DNA of 64,000 nucleotides from Serripes groenlandicus (GCA_031761405.1 JASEVX010000010.1:9272554-9336553), one strand, 5' to 3'; positions 1 through 9,876 are shown, counted from the stretch's first letter. The notes: generated by a model not told the origin, from the letters alone. Program-made: numbers and translations.

Positions 1-114
1 TTTGGCCAGTTTCATTTCAGAAAGCTTCATGGGATATTGAAAAAAAAAATTCTCACACCCGTTACCTATGAACGAAAAAACCCATTTATGTTGGTTTTTT
101 TCGTATAATTACAA
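1..114. repeat. Dispersed repeat, left copy of an inverted pair
   Basis: This AT-rich stretch, with an internal A-run and the words CAGAAAGCTTCATGGG and CTCACACC, reappears in reverse complement at 27489-27594. The two copies differ by small changes and by the length of the A-run. It is non-coding. It runs off the left edge of the window, so the full element is not seen. Confidence 0.75.
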
Positions 115-352
115 TGAAATGAAAAAATAACATGAAATTGCTTGTTAAAATATGAAATGGTAGCAATGTAGGTTTTCAAATTATTACATATTTATACCGA
201 CATAAGTGTATAGTTTTGTGCATGCTTTTTTCAAATATACAAACAATATTGATAAGTATTTGGTTGTACACAAATACATTTGTTTTTGAGTTGGAAATAC
301 CCTCTTATTATTGTATGTAAATTCATCTTGGAGTAAAGAAGAGGTATTACCC

Positions 353-577
353 TTAACCATTTTTCCCTTATACGACAATTCTGCAGCATATGACTTTGAA
401 CATATTTTGTCAGAAAATGGAAAATCTGTATAAATGAATGGATAACCTATGAAAACGGAAAACATTGTGGCAAAAGTAGAAAATTGCTCGCTTTGAGCAA
501 TTTCTTCTTTTGTGACTATGTTTTCAAAAGTCTGCTGCAGAGGCGTCAGAAAGCGCCTATATGAAGGAAAGGGTTAA
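353..577. mobile_element. piggyBac-type MITE, copy 1
   Basis: A 225-bp non-coding element bounded by TTAA at 353-356 and at 574-577. The right end reads GGAAAGGGTTAA. The interior holds a GC-tipped motif (CTGCTGCAGAGGCGTCAGAAAG) split over two parts, and a near-palindrome built on AAATTGCTC/GAGCAATTT. The TTAA target and the CCCTTT-type terminus are what piggyBac-superfamily elements use, so this is called a non-autonomous piggyBac element. Related copies lie at 846-1340, 28082-28201, 32951-33270, 40548-40790, 41144-41376, 42520-42755, 47930-48118, 49545-49786 and 63822-63895. Confidence 0.7.
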
Positions 578-845
578 GTAAATGGATGTTGCACCAAAAG
601 TGTAACTAAGACTTTAATAAGGGTCTTTGGTTCTGTCGCATACCACTTGAATTGAGGAAATTATTGAAATCATTTGAAATCAATATGTTGATAACCATAT
701 AATAATATTTAGCATCCATTGCTGTAAAGACATATGGATGTATGAACACATGCTGTTCAAGTAATTTCTTTATTAAAACTTGAAAGTATCCAATATTATG
801 AGGCACAAATGTAAATAAATGCATTTTAGGAAAATATCAAAATAT

Positions 846-1340
846 CTTCCCTCATATAGACGCTTTCAGGCGCCTTTGCAGCCGACCTTGGGCACAAGTA
901 GCGACGCGGGCTGTCAATCCAGGGATTGTGAGTTCGAACCCCAGCTCGGCCAACAAGCTTTCTCACGTTTGACAAAAGTCATTGTGACAAGCGTCATTTG
1001 TCTTCCACCATTGGGCTATCAGTCTATGTGGAAAAGCAGCCGGTTGCCTGGAAAGTATGTTGTATGAAGTACTGGTGTGAGAAATCCAAGAAATATATAA
1101 TTAGGTGAGCTGGCCTCCGTGATATGACTGAAAGATTGTTTAAAACGGCGTTAAACCCCAACCAATCGTTGCAGCAGACGTCTTTTTGAAAAAATAGTGA
1201 CAAAAGAAGAAATTGCTCATAACGGTCAATTTCTCTACTTCCCACAATGTTTTCCACTTTTAGTCATAGATTTTCTATGTTTTGACAAAATATGTTCAAA
1301 GTCGTCTGCTGCAGAATTGTCATATGAGGGAAAGGGTTAA
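846..1340. mobile_element. piggyBac-type MITE, copy 2, split by a SINE
   Basis: The left part (846-886, CCCTCATATAGACGCTTTC) and right part (1169-1340, ending GGGAAAGGGTTAA) together make one MITE of the family at 353-577. A tRNA-derived SINE sits between them. The left TTAA end is degraded. The split is at the conserved CTGCAGC site of the MITE. Confidence 0.7.
887..1168 (+). mobile_element. tRNA-derived SINE (family 1) nested in a MITE
   Basis: The 5' part resembles a tRNA: GTAGCGACGCGGGCTG is followed by a clear B box, GAGTTCGAACCCC. The 3' part carries a tail of the type GTGATATGACTGAAAG then GCGTTAAACCCC, shared with other SINEs in this window (33788-34045 plus, 32965-33224 minus). A near-perfect 11-bp target duplication, TTGCAGC(C/A)GAC, flanks it at 876-886 and 1169-1179, inside the MITE. 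The A-box end looks degraded. It is not a functional tRNA gene: the acceptor stem does not close and a SINE body follows. Confidence 0.75.
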
Positions 1341-1547
1341 ACAACAATAAAAGTCTTGTTTCTTTTCCAAAGTTTCAATGACGTATAATTTGTAAACACA
1401 AAAGAAGCAATAAACTAATTACAACTGTGAAGGCTTTAAATAAGGCTTGGTAGTAAAATCATGTAATACAGAATGAGATAAACCAACAAATGGTACTAGT
1501 GCCTCTAGTATGTGGAGTAATTATAAAATTGAGTGTCACTATAATCC

Positions 1548-2132
1548 TTAATGTTTGTCTATTCCGTGTTTAGGGACAATAGGGTTTTTTGGTTTTCTGT
1601 TCCTGGCTGGGTATGCTGTCATCAACTCATGTTCTTCACTGCCTATGCTATCAAATGGCAGGCTGATGTCATCAATAGAAAATTCAGGATCCCATACTGT
1701 GGAACTGGATGTGTCGCATGCTGTCTCCATCTTTGATTTTTTCATGGGTGGTGATTCATCTGAAGCTAGTTTGGGAGCAGTGTTGCGCTTGTCACTCGTG
1801 TTCTTTGGTGTGCTTGTAAGCGGCAGATCCTCAGGGAACATCGCTTCTACAACCTTTCTACTGCTGTTCAAATCATCATTTGAATCTTTTAATTGCTTTG
1901 TAAGTTTCTTCTGTTCCTGGCTTAATTTAAAACAGTTGGAAGAGCTAGTTTGCAAATCCTTTCTAATCGTTTTGATTTTGCACTGACTGCCAGTTAATGC
2001 CTTGTGCATCGTTCCAGCTTCCGACAGGATTTTTTTAGTATTTTTATTAATGTCCTCATTTAGAGAGTTCAACATTTTTAATTTGTCATTTGTGATGCCA
2101 CCAACAGACATTGTTGTAAGCAAACCCGTCAT
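1548..2132 (-). CDS. Unrecognised 194-codon ORF, coiled-coil and basic patch
   Basis: This is the longest open frame in the first 14 kb and I do not recognise its family. The first ~90 residues are rich in K, L, N and S with heptad-like spacing, so a coiled coil is likely. Residues ~95-140 are polar and low in complexity. A basic patch PPMKKSKM near residue 130 could be a nuclear localisation signal. The C-terminal third is acidic and ends with a basic PARNRKPK segment. No transposase, nuclease or membrane motif is visible. It sits between repeats with no partner gene. It could be a terminal exon, a small single-exon gene, or an accessory ORF of a mobile element. The start at 2132 is simply the first methionine. 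Confidence 0.35.
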   Translation of the reverse strand: MTGLLTTMSVGGITNDKLKMLNSLNEDINKNTKKILSEAGTMHKALTGSQCKIKTIRKDLQTSSSNCFKLSQEQKKLTKQLKDSNDDLNSSRKVVEAMFPEDLPLTSTPKNTSDKRNTAPKLASDESPPMKKSKMETACDTSSSTVWDPEFSIDDISLPFDSIGSEEHELMTAYPARNRKPKNPIVPKHGIDKH

Positions 2133-2336
2133 TTGTAGTCCTATTTTGTGATGTTCATCAAACTAAAAGTGTTGATCTTGTCCATAATCTGAAATGAAAG
2201 ATGTGCCATGCTATAGGTATTCCCAAATTAGCACGGTCAAACAAGGGCCATAATTTGTACTGAATTCATACAAGAGTTATCTAACTTGACTGTCTGACAC
2301 CCCTGAATACATGAATGAAGTTTCCAGTCAATAGCA

Positions 2337-3180
2337 TTAGTGGTTACTGTGATATGTCCTTGATAGTATATTGCATGTAAAACTTAAACCAACATTTCTA
2401 AGTCCAAAAACGGGCATAAACATGTCAAAATCTGATGCCGAGTTTTGAGACTTGTCCTGCAACGTCATTTGATGATGTCTAATAAGTGTGTGAAGTTTCA
2501 AAGCAATAGCAAAACCAAATCCGTATCTAAAGAGGAGTGTTTTAACACTTGATGCCCAAGTATGCCTACCAGCTTCATCAAGTGACTTAAGCATTTTGTA
2601 ACAATTTTTAGGGTAACGATATTCTTGCATTTGTAATAGTTTACACCAATATTTTATACAATTTGTATGATACACTATAAGAAGTATTTACAAAAGTCGA
2701 CTTGAACCTTTTCAATTGTACTGGAGTATTCATATCCCCAAACCTCTGAGCCATAACATAAAATGGGTTTTACCATGGAGTCAAATAATTTAAAAATTTC
2801 ATTATGCAAAAACATACCAAATGGTCTTGATATTTTCTTATGGCAAATACAGCCTTTTTTGCCTGGTCTGCAAGTTTTATTTTTGCAGATGACCATGACA
2901 ACTTAGGGGTAAACAATACACCCATATATTTGTAATAAGGAGTTGTACTAATAAGATTACCATCAGAAACCCAGTGTTCGTATAAGCGGAGTCGATCTCC
3001 ATTTCTAAAAACAATGATCTCAGTTTTCTTGAGATTAACAGTCATTTCAGAAGAGAGACAAAAATGATGTAAAACATTTAGTTGGACTTGTAACTTTGAT
3101 GCTGTTTCTGCCAAATGTGTGACATCATCAGCGAATAAAAGACATAAAACCATATCAACCACTCTCAATCTAAAATACAT
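2337..3180 (-). pseudogene. Non-LTR retrotransposon reverse transcriptase, C-terminal fragment
   Basis: Read from 3180 downwards, the frame opens just before the polymerase box LLFADDVTHLAE (the FADD catalytic motif). It continues through thumb-like sequence (TVNLKKTEIIVF, KYMGVLFTPKLSW). A frame change near 2800 leads to MVKPILCYGSEVWGYE and then, after another, to CIKYWCKLLQ and TWASSVKTLLFRYGFGF, the C-terminal domain typical of many animal LINE ORF2 proteins. The fingers, palm start and endonuclease are missing, so this is a 5'-truncated copy. At least two frameshifts separate the pieces. The truncation point coincides with the palindrome at 3182-3221. Confidence 0.85.
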
Positions 3181-3181
3181 C

Positions 3182-3221
3182 TATGATAACTGACCACTAT
3201 ATATAGTGGTCAGTTATCATA
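3182..3221. repeat. 40-bp perfect palindrome
   Basis: The first 20 bases, TATGATAACTGACCACTATA, are followed directly by their exact reverse complement with no spacer. The bases on either side (C at 3181, T at 3222) do not pair. It lies one base beyond the broken end of the LINE fragment at 2337-3180. Confidence 0.9.
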
Positions 3222-3428
3222 TACTAGACAAAACTTCCAACGCCCATATGTACATAAGTATCAAATATTTCATTTAATATTATACCAAATAGACTGCAAT
3301 TTGACAAGAGTATCACATAACTATCCTGTAACAGAATGAAAAACAAAAACTTAACAAAATACCACAGTAGATTACAATAAAATCCATTAATTGATTGAAG
3401 GGTGCGTTTTTAAAGTTCGCAGACTAAG

Positions 3429-3503
3429 TCAGTAGCGGGTGTGACCACCAGCCGCATTCACAACAGCTAAACATTGTCTTCGCGTCCGAGACAGCCTGGA
3501 AAC
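3429..3503 (-). pseudogene. Tc1-like transposase C-terminus, inverted copy
   Basis: On the minus strand the last residues read RRQCLAVVNAAGGHTRY and then stop. The GGHT(R/H/K)Y ending after a CL-V--A motif is characteristic of Tc1/mariner (IS630-type DDE) transposases. Only the extreme C-terminus is left. It is arranged head-to-head with the better copy at 3537-3638, and the two share a 26-bp perfect inverted repeat (3427-3452 against 3615-3640). Confidence 0.75.
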
Positions 3504-3536
3504 CTACAATAACTAACCAATGCGATTATCCACGAG

Positions 3537-3638
3537 TGGCGTAACATTCCCATTAACTGTGTGCGTCGCTTGATCGCATCAATGCGAAGAAGATGTATAG
3601 CTGTGGTGGATGCTGCTGGTGGTCACACCCGCTACTGA
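3537..3638 (+). pseudogene. Tc1-like transposase C-terminus
   Basis: Thirty-three codons and a stop encode WRNIPINCVRRLIASM followed by RRRCIAVVDAAGGHTRY. This matches the C-terminal signature of Tc1-type transposases (W-N-IP, IRKLI-SM-RR, GGHT-Y). The DDE catalytic core is absent. The inverted partner at 3429-3503 suggests two copies inserted or rearranged tail to tail. Confidence 0.8.
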
Positions 3639-3640
3639 CT

Positions 3641-4012
3641 TTAGAAGCGTTCGTCCAATCATCATCAAATTTGGTCAGAATGTGTATTGGCATAATATCT
3701 CGGACACGTTTGATAACTAGCCATATCGCTTCAGTCAATCAAGAGTTATCGCCCTTTAATTATATAAATTACCTAAAATAGTTCTTGTCAGCTCGATAAC
3801 TTGAGAAGCGTTTGTCCAATCATCATCAAATTTGGTCAGAATGTGTATTGGCATAATATCTCGGACAAGTTTGATAACTAGCCATATCCATTTAGTCAAT
3901 TAAGAGTTATCACCCTTTAATTATAGAAATTACCTAAAATTGGTCGTGTCAGCTCAATAACAATTATCACTATACAGGACGGGCGTATTTTGTGACATTT
4001 GGCGCTCTTGTT
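3641..4012 (+). mobile_element. Family D tandem-repeat element, 5'-truncated
   Basis: Two ~160-bp units (TAGAAGCG at 3642 and again at about 3802, each with GGCATAATATCTCGGACA and GTTATC-CCCTTTAATTAT) are followed by the family D 3' end GGACGGGCGTATTTTGTGAC and the terminal CTTGTT at 4007-4012. The fuller copy, with its 5' end, is at 52668-53388. Here the 5' end is lost where the Tc1 fragment begins. Confidence 0.75.
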
Positions 4013-5398
4013 TTGTATTAAAATAACACAATAAAATTCCGCATGCTGTTTAAGTAGGGTATGAGAAGTTTGAAGCATGTCCTTTTATTGTCTTTTTTAC
4101 AAAAATGTATTTTCAAAGATTTTTTTTAAAGATATATTTAGCATTTTTTAAATTGGTCTGAAAAATGGTACCATTCAAATGTTATGCTAAGCTAAAATAT
4201 TACCGCTTTAAATATGAATCATTTTAGGGTTTAAAAGCCCTAAAAATGAGATACATTCATGGCTGGAAATTACAAAAAGTATTAAATAAAATTAAACTTA
4301 CAACTTAATAATTAATAATTCGTCTTTGTTTTCTTCTGTAACTCTGTTAAATATTCCTGTAAATATACACAACTTGTGTACAATGACTTATTTTTTCTGT
4401 TTTTTAGAAAATTCCCATTTCAAAGAGAATATAAATGTATATTTGTTGTTATGTATAATGCCGACTGCACAATTTAATGACCTCATTATACAAACATTAA
4501 ATAAAAAATAATCTGTTTTTCTTTTCATTATAAATCAAACAATGTATAAAGTATGATTTGAATATATTTTTTGAGGTTTATAATAAATAAAATAAGGATA
4601 ACCAAATCAATTGTTCGTTTATCCTGAAAATTTCAAAAAGTAATCTGGTGAAGGGTTCATGTTTCTTTATCAACCTACAACGTGAATACGTTAACATGGA
4701 AAGCTAAAACAAAAGAATGTTCAAATCAACCAACGGTAACAGCAGACACGTAACCATACGAAATATTTAAGGATTATTAATTTAATGTTGTATGCTTGCA
4801 GTCAAAATTCTTCACACTTGATTTCATTTCTTATGGAAAAGAGAAGTAATAGTTTTAAAACAATTTTCTTATCATAAGTTATAAAACGTTTACCCACAAT
4901 TAATACCTCTCTGCCTTGGTGCGGTTACGGTACTGGAAACATTAACTTTTCATAAACGGTAAAACTAATGCAACAGGTATCAACAAAAACAAAACAAGTA
5001 ACTGTAACATTTCAAAACAGGACACAATGCTATGACAACTGATACATATCTACTACTGGGTCACTCTTATATTCGACATTATACCAGCTTGAATACCAAG
5101 CAACTGTTGAAACAACCCTTCAATGAAATGGAGTTCTATCGTTGTTAACAAGATAGAAATGAATTATATTTTTATCCTGTTGATCAGAAGTCATTTAAAG
5201 TGCATTTTCTATCAGGACTTTCACATTTTCTGCAAGTTTGTCCACACTTTATTGTACACCTTTCTCACTAAATTGAAAGATCTTTTTGTCAGCTGGCTTA
5301 CCTATAACTACTTTTCTGAATGTTAACTGACATTTCAATGCCTTTTTCTTCTCGGTGTCAGATGCCATAGTCTTCAAGAGAGTGTCGACAGTTTATTG
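4013..5398. other. No gene recognised; AT-rich
   Basis: About 1.4 kb of AT-rich DNA with only short open frames and no recognisable motif, hairpin family or repeat shared with the rest of the window. Confidence 0.5.
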
Positions 5399-6310
5399 TT
5401 ATTGTAACAGTCCGTAATACAGAATGTCATCTAGCAACGTTTCACGTTTGATGTATTTATCTTTGTTTTTCTTTTCAATTGCTTGCCTTTTCTTTTTCAA
5501 AACATCTCTTCTTGGAATCTCAATATCTTTTATTCTTTCAACATACTTCTTCCTTATTTCTTTTCCCTCTTTTCTTAATACATCCAGCAACTTTTCTTTC
5601 TCTGTTTTGGTAAGGAATTAATCCATTCCCTCGTGTTATTCAAGCCGAACATAATGTAACAGTCGTTGCTCACTGTTGATGCTATAGGTCTTTATTGAGT
5701 GAGGGCATCAAGCAATGCAAAGACTCTTTCACTGGGAACTTGTGACGAGCGGCAGACCGTATTTCCGTAGACAGGGATTCATCTAAATCTGAAAACTGTC
5801 CACCTGATATATGATCACCAGCAGCTTTTATGATGAGAGCATACCATACTGCAACTATCTGTTGATGATGATATGATGTCAATTTTATCGGGTTTCATAA
5901 GAATGTCATACACCTCATCTTTCTTTATTAAGTCAAAAAAGGGAGCATTGTTACCTCATAAATTGTCTGTGGAATCTTCGATACTCTTTTCAAGGAAAGA
6001 GAACAAGCTCTGATACATAGTTAGCTTTCTCAAGTGAACCGCTCTTATCTTTCATTGCCAGCCAGAATGGAGCAAACTTGGAGCAAATGCCCAAAGCTTT
6101 TATGACAACCAACTGTAATTATTCTTTGCCTGTTAGAGACTGTGTTGACCTTCTCAAAATACTCAATTATATTGTCTGCTAGGTAGAAGACTATCTCTTC
6201 ATTATAAAACAAAATGTTAAATCGATTACCCCTAAATGGCCCAAGAAGGAAAGCAGTCTTTTTCTTTCTATTAGTTTCTGTATCTTTGACATGCCTGAAT
6301 GTTCATTCTC
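5399..6310 (-). pseudogene. Decayed multi-frame gene relic of unknown function
   Basis: On the minus strand three stretches follow in one order. Near 6260-6180 a frame reads FLLGPFRGNRFNILFYN then EEIVFYLADNIIEYFEKVN. Next, 5882-5682 reads YHHQQIVAVWYALIIKAAGD and onward. Last, 5590-5399 is a highly basic helix-like stretch (KEIRKKYVERIKD, KKKRQAIEKKNKDKY) ending ILYYGLLQ. I recall the pattern PFRGNRFNILFYN with a later lysine-rich helix and IIYYGLW as a recurrent uncharacterised protein type in cnidarian and mollusc genomes, but I cannot name a function. Several frameshifts and stops make this copy non-functional. Confidence 0.45.
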
Positions 6311-6363
6311 TCCATGAACCTGAATGTTCTCCTTAAACAATTGTCAATCGAGTAATTCTACTT

Positions 6364-6417
6364 TTTATCCCCCGATTTTTCGAAGAAAAAAAGGGGGGTT
6401 ATTAATTTCGGTTTGTC

Positions 6418-6452
<35 letters not shown>

Positions 6453-8183
6453 CTGTATGTCACACTTCGTTTCCGTGCAATAACTGCCACAAATGTGAAC
6501 CATTTTTTTTCAAACGTGGTAACAAGGTTAAATGCCTTAAGGGCTAGGCCAAGTTCGATCGTCACTTTCGGCGGACTTTATTTAGTGGAGTTATGGCCCC
6601 TTATTTAACACAAAATGTCGTTTCATGCTGTTTCCGTGCAATAACTGCCACAAATGTGAATATTTTTTTCTCAAACTTGGTAACAAGGTTAAATGCCTTA
6701 AGGGCTAGGCCAAGTTCGATCGTCACTTTCGGCGGACTATATTTGGTGGAGTTACAAATGTGAACCATTTTTTTTCAAACTTGGTAACAAGGTTAAATGC
6801 CTTAAGGGCTAGGCCAAGTTCGATCGTCACTTTCGGCGGACTTTATTTAGTGGAGTTATGGCCCCTTATTTAACACAAAATGTCGTTTCATGCTGTTTCC
6901 GTGCAATAACTGCCACAAATGTGAATATTTTTTTCTCAAACTTGGTAACAAGGTTAAATGCCTTAAGGGCTAGGCCAAGTTCGATCGTCACTTTCGGCGG
7001 ACTATATTTGGTGGAGTTATGGCCCCTTTATTTAACAAAAAAAGTCGTTTCTTGCTGTTTCCGTGCAATAACTGCCACAAATGTGAACCGTTTTTTTTTC
7101 AAACTTGGTAACAAGGTTAAATGCCTTAAGGGCTAGGCCAAGTTTGATCATCACTTTCGGGGAACTTTATTCGGTGGAGTTATGGACCCTTATTCAACAA
7201 AAAATGTTGTTTCTTGCCGTTTCCGTGCAATAACTGCCACAAATGTGATTTTTCAAACTTGGTAACAAGGTTAAATGCCTTAAGGGCTAGGCCAAGTTCG
7301 ATCGTCACTTTCGGCGGACTTTATTCGGTGGAGTTATGGCCCCTTATTTAACAAAAAATGTTGTTTCTTGCCGTTTCCGTGCAATAACTGCCACAAGTTT
7401 CTTTCAAACTTAGTAACAAGGTTAAATGCCTTAAGGGCTAGGCCAAGTTTGATCGTCACTTTCGGCGGACTTTATTTGGTGGAGTTATGGCCCTTTATTT
7501 AACAAAAAAATTCGTTTCTTGCTGTTTCCGTGCAATAACTGCCACAAATGTGAACCGTTTTTTTTTCAAACTTGGTAACAAGGTTAAATGCCTTAAGGGC
7601 TAGGCCAAGTTTGATCATCACTTTCGGGGGACTTTATTCGGTGGAGTTATGGCCCCTTATTCAACAAAAAATGTTGTTTCTTGCTGTTTCCGTGCAATAA
7701 CTGCCACACATGTGAAATGTTTCTTTTTCAAAATTGGTTACAAGGTTAAATGCCTTAAGGGCTAGGCCAAGTTCGATCGTCACTTTCGGTGGACTTTATT
7801 TAGTGGAGTTATGGCCCCTTATTTAACAAAAAATGTCGTTTCTTGCTGTTTCCGTGCAATAACTGCCACAAATGTGAACCGTTTTTTTTCCAAACTTGGT
7901 TAACAAGGTTAAATGCCTTAAAGGCTAGGCCTAGTTCGATCGTCACTTTCGGCGGACTTTATTCGGTGGAGTTATGGCCCCTTATTTAACAAAAAAAGTC
8001 GTTTCTTGCGGTTTCCGTGCAATAACTGCCACAAACTTGGTAACAACCTAGGCCAAGTTCGTTTAATTTACCCTGTAATACATGTTCAATAAAAAGTCTA
8101 CTGACATGTTTAAACCTAACCTCAACATTTTCCTACAATATTTCCTGCAAGCGGGGGATATAAATTTCATGAATTTGCTTGTT
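6364..8183 (+). mobile_element. Family A modular tandem-repeat element
   Basis: The 5' end has TATCCCCCG (6366-6374). Its exact reverse complement CGGGGGATA is at 8152-8160, near the 3' end. Next comes a run of GTCCGTCTGTCTGTCC type (6414-6462). About nine to ten units follow, from about 6466 to 8050. Each contains GTTTCCGTGCAATAACTGCC, GGTAACAAGGTTAAATGCC and CTTTCGG, and most span ~150-190 bp with small indels. The 3' end has a small hairpin (AAATT-TCATG-AATTT, 8162-8176) and a terminal CTTGTT (8178-8183). Short ORFs across it are by-products of the repeats. Confidence 0.85.
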
Positions 8184-8698
8184 AGCTCTACTCGCCAAAG
8201 GACAGAAGAGATTATGCCGTGGCGTGGTGTCCGTCGTCCGTGCGTGCGTCCGTAAACAATTGCTTGTGAACGCGATACAGTCTTTAGTTTTGATTGTATC
8301 TCAATCAAACTTATACAGTAGTTAGATATCCATCAGAGCTCGGTTTCTTTCGCAAATCAGCCAGATTCGCCCATGCAAAGGCTGGATTATGGCCCTTGAA
8401 TTTGCCAAAATTGCTATAATAGAGCTTGTGAACACAATAGAGGCTCCATTTACTATCTGATATATACCAAACTTAGATAGTAGTTAAATATTGATGAGAG
8501 CTCGGTTCCTTTCGAAAACCAGCCAGATATGCCCTTGCATGACTGGATTATGGTCCTTGAAATTGTCAAAATTGCTATAATACAGCTTGTGAACACAATA
8601 GTCTCCATTTACTATCCGATCTTCACCATACATGTTCTGGATTGAAAATTACCAAAGAACCATCCCAGTAGAGCATAGGCCCTCATGGGCCTCTTGTT
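8184..8698 (+). mobile_element. Family B modular tandem-repeat element
   Basis: It begins exactly where family A ends. GCTCTACT (8185-8192) is matched by AGTAGAGC at 8667-8674. A GTCCGTCGTCCGTGCGTGCG run (8230-8251) precedes just over two ~180-bp units (TTGTGAAC-CAATAG, ATCAGAGCTCGGTT, GGATTATGG-CCTTGAA). The 3' end is a perfect hairpin AGGCCC-TCAT-GGGCCT (8677-8692) joined directly to CTTGTT (8693-8698). It is non-coding. Confidence 0.8.
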
Positions 8699-9127
8699 TT
8701 CTCTTCACGAACTGAGTGAAGTGTTTTTTCCAACTGAAATATCTTTTCGTAATAAGGATGCACTACATTTAAAGATATTTTAATCAATGTAATTTCTGTT
8801 TTTGAAATAATATTACAAAGTTCTAATACACTGCCATTTGTCAAACCTTCAATGTTATCACCTTGAAGACTAAATGTCAACTTACTGACTTGTTATGTGT
8901 TTGATGTGTTCTGCAGCCATATCGAATGATCAGAATGGTAACATTTGGTTGAAAGTATTTCACCTGTATTTATGGTTTCAGTAGCGACATCAACTTTTCT
9001 TTGTTACCTACCTCCAGCAATGATTTCTGTGCGTAATGATACTATTTCTCAACTGACATATGGCACAGAATTTATTTTTGAAATAATACATTCATTGCTC
9101 AGTTAATATGCTAAGTCAGTATTTATT
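8699..9127. other. No gene recognised
   Basis: About 430 bases between two repeat elements. A 65-codon minus-strand frame (8683-8880) is present but has no recognisable motif and overlaps the family B end. Confidence 0.4.
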
Positions 9128-9876
9128 ATGCCCCCGGAATCTTCGATTCGGTGGGCATATAGTTTTCGGCCTGTCCGTCTGTTGGTCTGTTGGTCTCTTT
9201 GTCTGTGGCAAAAAAAACCTTTAACCTTGACCACAACTTTTGAACCATAACAGGTACGGCTACCATATTTCACATGTGTATTCCTTGTGACATGACCTTT
9301 CTGTCAGTACCAACATTTTTGACCTTGCGACCTTGACCTTTGACCTACGTCTCTTTGTCGAAAACAAATTTAACCTTCACCACTACTTTTGAACCGTAAC
9401 AGGTACGGCTACCATATTTCACATGTGTATTCCTTGTGACATGACCTTTTTGTCTGTACCAAATTTTTTGACCTTGCGACCTTGACCTTTGACCTCCGTC
9501 TCTTTGTCGAATTTTTTTTTTAACCTTGACCACTTCTTTTGAACCGTAACAGGCACGGCTACCATATTTCACATGTGTATTCCTTGTGACATGACCTTTC
9601 TGTCAGTACCAAAATCTTTGACCTTGCAACCTTGACCTTTGACCTACGTCTCTTTGTCTGTCTGTCTTTTGAACCGTAACAGGCACGGCTACCATATTTC
9701 ACATGTGTATTCCTTGTGACATGACGTTTCTGTCAGTACCAAAATCTTTGACCTTGCGACCTTGACCTTTGACCTACGTCTCTTTGTCTGTCTGTCGAAA
9801 TTATTTTTAACCTTGACGACTACTTTTAAACCGTAACAGGTATGGGGGCATCAGTGTTTCACAAACACATCTTGTT
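9128..9876 (+). mobile_element. Family C modular tandem-repeat element
   Basis: ATGCCCCC (9128-9135) opens the element and GGGGGCAT (9844-9851) returns as its inverse near the end. A CTGTCCGTCTGTTGG run follows at about 9172-9190. There are four to five units of roughly 130-165 bp with GAACCGTAACAGG, TTTCACATGTGTATTCC and TTGACCTTTGACCT. A perfect hairpin GTGTTT-CAC-AAACAC (9854-9868) leads to the terminal CTTGTT (9871-9876). It is non-coding. Confidence 0.85.

Noticed and set aside
887..960. A tRNA gene (A/B-box-like sequence), also at 17554-17779, 30432-30657, 32965-33224, 33352-33597, 33788-34045
   Set aside because: Each is followed by a shared SINE body and tail, several have target duplications, and the acceptor stems do not close properly.
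6324..7136. Repeated ORFs with FRAITATNVN and NALRARPSS
   Set aside because: They arise from the family A tandem array; indels between units break the frame, and no start or domain is conserved.
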